Shown here one piece after another: positions 27,001-33,600 of a DNA stretch of 64,000 bases (its first letter is position 1; each line of letters starts with the position of its first letter). The DNA lies in the NCBI GenBank assembly GCA_911728455.2, contig OU452233.1:10025505-10089504 (forward strand), read 5' to 3'. The notes under the pieces were generated by a model. It was not told the DNA's origin, did not search any database, and was given only the letters and a program-made list of their open reading frames with translations. The DNA is from Marthasterias glacialis (Eukaryota > Echinodermata > Asteroidea > Forcipulatida > Asteriidae). A program made the position numbers and the translations under genes.

Positions 27001-30000
27001 AGGAAAATAGAAAGTTGATTGTGGTCTGATAAATAATGATGGCGTGTGGAAGGGGGCGGGGGAGGCTTAAGGGCTCAAATCTTCCCCCCTGCTGTTTTTT
27101 AGGAGGGGGAGGAGAGATGAAAAGGAAATGGTTAGGGGGTGGGGGTTCAGGGGCTCAAACCTTCCTCCAAGGCCCAACTAATGTTTTACTTTATTTTGTA
27201 AATTTGTTTGGGTGGGGGGAGGGAAGAAAGGGAGGGAGGGAGGGTTGAAAAATAAAAAGAGAAGGGAAAATTGTTACCAAAGGAGCACTTAATGCATTGA
27301 AAGGGGGTGGGGATGTTGTTTCACCCCAAAAACTTGCTGTTCTGTATTAGTGTTTTATTTTGCAGATAACTCAAGGCCCCCTCCTCATCCTAATTAAAGG
27401 TTAACTAAGAAGATTTATTGCAAAAGGATGTGATTGAAAAAAAAAGTGAAATATCCTGAAAATGGGTGGTGGTCTTGCCTCGGTGTAGAGACAAAAATGT
27501 CCATGGTGTTACAGTAATGAATTTACAGACTGTCTACACAACTAAAACTGGGAGAATGTTCAGACGTAAAAATATGTTCAGACACAAGTTCACATCTTCA
27601 AAACCGTTCCAAGGCAAGGGAAGCCCCAAGAAAAAATCCTGAAACTGGTAACAGTCTCCTTTTGGTCTACAAATAAAACCTCCTCAACATCCAGGGTGTT
27701 ACAGTTATGGATTTACAGACGCTCTACATCACTACAAATGGGAGACTAGAGGTTCAGACACAAGTTCACATCTCCAAGAAAGTTCAAAGGCAAAGGAAGA
27801 CCCATAACAAAATCCTGAGACTGGGTAGTAGTTATTAGTAGCAGTCTCCTTTGGGTCTAAAGATAAAACCTCCTGAACATCCAGGGTGTTACAGTAATGG
27901 GTTTACAGACTCTCTACATCACTACAAAATTTACAAATGGGAAACTACAAAATTGGCACAATTTAACATCTTCAAGAAAGTACAAAGATCTATGAACAAA
28001 AATATTCCCGGAAAACAATAAACAAAAAATCTTGACAGATTGCAGGTCCGATTATAAACCAAGCAAATTGGTTTCAAGATAATTAATCATGAGGCAATCC
28101 AAACCATCAAACACACCAAGAATGTTTACCAATGACAACCAACATCAGACGGAAATGGAAATGCAATCCGGTCGAAAGGCACTGACAGTTTGTTTACCGA
28201 TGACTAATATTATAACAGGAGGCGAGGCGAATCTGTCTGGTAAAGTCGAAACCAACCTCCGTGCAATGAGACCGCGCCAATGTTCCAATATTTGAGACTC
28301 TGCGACCCCCCTCGGGGAGGCCTCTGCATCCAGACATCCAAACAAGAGGCACTGTGCAATTTTCTCCGAAAATTAAATTCAGTAATGGGATCCTGACGGT
28401 GGATACACATTGATGTGTGTGTTCTCAGGAGGCCATCGTGTACTGTTGGGATGCTCCATCGTGTACATTTACATCTACAAACACTACATCAATGCTGCTA
28501 TTACTATGCAAACACAAACACGGACATGACTTGGAAAAATCAGACGCTTGAAAATCCAATTTCTCACATGAGGTCCCCTTTCACACTATACATGAAATCC
28601 CCAGGAAGTAAAACCCAAGGAAATTCCTGGGGATTTCTGTTTAGACCCACCCCCCAAAAATGAACACTAAGTATACTTAAACCTAGGGTATATCATGCTT
28701 AATCCTACTCCCAAGTAGGCGTAGCTATTTATTTTTCTTGGGAGGGGTGGGGGGGGGGGGGCTCATGACATTAGCAATTCAAGTATGAAAAGTTTAACAC
28801 AATTTTCCCAGGAAGTCTGTCCAGTTTGTACGGAGATAAGGCAATTATTATTTTCAAACTTTTTTATTTTTATTTTTATGATGAACAAGTTTGGATTACG
28901 TGTGCTTTACATTTTTTTTAATGGATTTAATAAATTTTTTCCTACCGGGATTTACTACTGATTTTATTGCCCGGTCTTCCTCCATGGCAGTGCTGTTTTT
29001 TACTAGCTTTAATTTTGATTTGGACTGGGGTGGGGTGTCACCATTGCTTACCTTTTTATTGCTTGTTCTTTGCAATTCTTTTAAAATTGTTTTATTGTCT
29101 TCTTTTGTAATACCATGTCCTTTTTTTTCAATATCGGATTGTACTTTTTAAGGATGGCCCAATGCAATGAAAATCATCTTTTTGGGGGGAAGTGGTTACC
29201 ATCATCAAATAAAGCTTTTTTATAATACATCAAAACGGTTTCTGGAAGAGTAAATTCATTCCCATGTCCACTGGTTTTAAAACAACTGAATTGATGTAAT
29301 AATTTTCTATCGCGAAGGGAATAAAGAATATTATTTTGGCTGTAACCCCCCCTTTTTTTCCCAGTTTGCCAGTTGCCAAATAGCAACAAATTTACCAAGT
29401 CCAATCTCCAACTGAACCAAGGCAAACAACCAGCTCATCCCTCGAGTCAACTTTCATAACAAAGCAGGGTTTATGTCTGTATCAGAATGTAAGACCCTCC
29501 TTGACCTATGAGTGACCCCAACCGACCTGACAGGTGACCTTTAAGTGATTAAGTTCCTAACTGCCACCCCCCCCCCCATGTAGGTATATTTACATACATG
29601 TATAACTGGTAAGCCTGGGTGTGTCGGCAATGCATTACACAGGTATTCCTGATAGTAAATACCTGGAATTATAAACAGTAGACCTACCTGGAAGTGGAAT
29701 GCTATTGTGTAGACAAGGGGCTATTAAGAACAAATTTCATTCTTTCCCCTAACCAACCAAAGTTTCACTTTCGTTGATATTCTTCTGTGTTTGTTTGTTT
29801 TGATTTTTTTTTCCTTTTGTTTTATAAAACTGAAAATCTAATTTTGCTTTTCAATTTTATTTTCTAACCCAGCCAGCCACATTTTCGAGAACAAAATGGG
29901 TGAAGTATCAAGGCCTGCGGCGTCACACAAATTGTGGTAGCTTGTTTACGTTTTGAAAAAGGGACTTTATACGTGTCAGACTTCTTTCTTGGGCGTGCAT

Positions 30001-30592
30001 TCAAAGTTGTGATTGGTCAATGCATCAAGGGGGGCGGAGCTTGGTGGATAGTCTATAGACTGTTGCAAGTCCCCCGTGTATTTGAATGTCAAAGTACATA
30101 ATTGTGTGTGTGTTGTATGAGGGAAAACAAAGTTTACAAAAATGTTTGAATACACATGACACACACGACTTGACTTGACATGACCACACATGTATTGGGT
30201 TGGACCTGAGGCAATGAGGAGAAGGAAGGGCCGGGGCTTGTGGAGTGTTGTGGCCGAGCAGTCTAATCTGCCGAACTTAAGTTCTGTAGTTTACATAATG
30301 TGGATTTGAACCCCGGCCTGGCCAGTCGCGACACTTGTGTCCTTGAGCAAGACACTTTACCATAATGGCTTTGTCTTTCGAATGGGACATTAAGCCGTAG
30401 GTCCCGTGTACTAGGATGGGTAGTGCACGTAAAACAACCCAGAACACCTATCGTGAAAGAGTAGGGGTTTACCCCTGTGTTTCTGGTTCAGATAGCAAGA
30501 ATCCTTACCTACAGGTTTCCTTAGGCTTCCGAGCTACAGTGATTAAATTTGCTTTTGAGGCATCCTTGGTTTCATTACCAGAAATTAATAAC

Positions 30593-30638
<46 letters not shown>

Positions 30639-33600
30639 GTCTGTGGAATGATGTTGATGACACAGTGTATTCATCTTGGGAGTTAAGCTAAGCCAGTCTG
30701 GACCATAGTGCTGCATCAGGGATGAGATTTGCCAAATGTGAAAAGTCCTGAAAATGGCTTACAGGCCTGTGTTCCCCCTTACTGTAGACCTGCAGCCTCC
30801 CAGATGTTACAATACAGGAGGTTTTTACAGACTCTGTGCATCACCAGAAATACAAAACTACAGGTTTCCACACAATGTGGACTATTCCTTTCTCCCTGTG
30901 GTGACTGCTTTACATCTTTCAAGAAAATCTGAAGTCCCAAGGATATTCTGAGAAAATCCCGAGAAATCTCATGTCTGCTGTATACATTGACTGTACAGCT
31001 GTACATTGACTGTACATTGTACGTGTAAAAATTGAACTTTGGTACAAACACTGTACATGTACGACTATTTGCATATCAGAGCTTTTATTCTTTTCTGTGC
31101 GCATTTCCTGTGCCATACACCAAATGCCTCATCAGTAAATGTGCATACTTTTGTGTACAGGTTTTGAGGCCTTGCATGGTGAGGTATCAATGTATATTTG
31201 GTATATATTGGGTTACCACAAACCAAATATACATGCATACTTTTGCTCGCAAAACGCCTACCGTATGCACGTGCTCAACGACAGCTCTACGAAAAATGAA
31301 TTTGTTCCTCACGCACACGCAAGCCTCAACCAATGGTTATGTCCAGGAGGCTTGCAAAAATCTGGAATCAACGAATTAGCGCATTAGTCAACCTACAGTA
31401 TATATAGCTCTCGTCTGGACATACATCACTTCCTTCATGTAATTACAATACTTCCGAGCGCAATCATAAACACTGACTGTCTTGACGGAGGGAGGTCATG
31501 ATGTTTCAATGCCCAACACTCGGCAGGACTTCGCAGGATCCCGATTTAGAAATGAGCAAGACCTGTCAAACGTCCCACCGTACACTCATTTTAGATGTCC
31601 TTAATCTTGACAGGGGGATCTCCAATTAAATGAACTGTCACAAACTGAGCCCGGTAATTTTTGTTCAACAAGCGTCTTTACGAACAGCTTTCTTTGACAC
31701 CAAGGAAAAATTGCCAACTGTGAGATTACTCAAGTTTGAGCACTCTCCAATAATAATGAGGAAATAACATATTTTCACTCATAAATTTTATTTTGTTACA
31801 TTTTGGCGTGGAGGGGAGGTTGGTTCTCTTATAAGGATGTTACCAAAAGCATAATCAAAAAGGTTTAATAATTTTGTTTGCCTGTTCTTACAGTTCTCAG
31901 TTTGCCTGACCCTACCACTACATACTATTTTATGTTGGCATTGTATCACAATTATTACCAAATCACAACCACAAGAAAACCACATAAAATTTACAAATTC
32001 AAATTTTGAATATATATGAATGTTTACTAACCGCAAAGAAATCGATGAGTGGAGAAGTGGGCGGAGCTGGTGATGAAGGGGAAGGGGGTAGTTCCTCTTT
32101 GATAGGCTCGGGTGCTGTGATGCTTATCTTCCGCCCGTTTCCAATGGACAAGCCCGGAGATTTCACAGATGGTCTCGGGGAGGTGTTTTGTGAGGAGATC
32201 AGCTCAAGTTTCTCCTTGGAGGTCGCTCGTGAGATCTGAGTAGATGACTGGTTACTCGTTCGAGCGGCCGACTGAGCTAATAAAATCCTCATGGTCGCTT
32301 CAGCCCTGTGGATCGGCATGGTGTTCACTGAGCTCGATTTCTTACAGGGGAGTTTTACGGTGAGGTCTCGCTCCCGCTTTTCTGAAGCGGCTTTTCGTAA
32401 GATGGCTCGTGGGGGGACGGGAATAACGGTTGAGTTCAGGTCGGGGGTGGATGATGATCTCGGTGAGATGTTTTGTGACTCAATACTTGTTGGCTCCGAT
32501 GAAATATCGGGTTTTGATGTACTTGTCATAAGACTTTGCCTTGGTGATATAGATGGTTTGACCGCACTCAATTTTGGGGGCTGAATTTGTTGGGTTGATG
32601 TGGACGTGCCCTCTTCCAAAAGAGGTGTTTGGACTGCATGGGTTGATGTGGATGGTAATCTCGGTGAGACTTTGTGCATCTCATTGCTGGTTGGATCGGA
32701 TGATACATCAGGTGTTGATGAACTTGCCATGACACTTTGCCTTGGTGATATAGATGGTTTGACTGTACTTGATTTTTGGGACTGAATATGTTGGGTTGAT
32801 GTGGACGTGTCGTTTTGGGAAAGAGGTGTTTTTACCGCATCGGTTGACGTGGACGTGTCGTCTTGTGACACAGGTTTTTGGTCGGCATTTAGACCGCGCG
32901 GCAACGGAGCTGGCTTTTTGGGTCCGCTAGAAATGGATGAGTTCCTCGGAGATGCTGAATTACTTGGAGTAGCCGAGCTCTTTGGAGATGCTGAGTTTCT
33001 TGGAGATGCTGAGTTTTTCAAAGCTGCTGAGTTCCTTGGAGATGCCGAGTTTCCAGAAGATACCGAGTTTCTTGGAGATGCAGAGTTTCTTGGAGATGCT
33101 GAGTTTCTTGGCGATGCCGAGTGTCCAGACGATATTGAGTTTCTTGGCGATGCCGAGTGTCCAGATGATATTGAGTTTCTTGGAGATGCCGAGTGTCCAG
33201 ATGATACCGAGTTTCTTGGAGAGGCTGAGGATCTCGAAGATACTGAGTTTCTTGGTGAGACTGAGTTTCTGGGGGACATCGAGTTTCTTGGAGTCAATGA
33301 GTTCCTAGGAGAAGACGAGTTCCTCAGAGATGAGGAAACTGACCCTCTTGATGACGAGGATGAAATTGAGCCTCTCTTACCTGAGTCTATGTTTAGTGAG
33401 CCGTCACTTGAGCTCTGCTTAGAAACAGTTACCTTAGATGATACAGATCCAGTTCCTAGTGTGCGTTTTGCACTATTTGGCTTGGTTTCGCCGGAGAAGG
33501 AGCCGCGCTTTGTGGGAATGCCGTTTGGAGTCCTAGTCGGCTTTACTGGCTCGTTGTTTAGTGATCCACATGATCCTTGCTTTGAAACCGTCCCCTTAGT

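Noticed and set aside
30586..30637. CRISPR-like or functional trinucleotide array
   Set aside because: Plain (AAT)n microsatellite forming the tail of a SINE.
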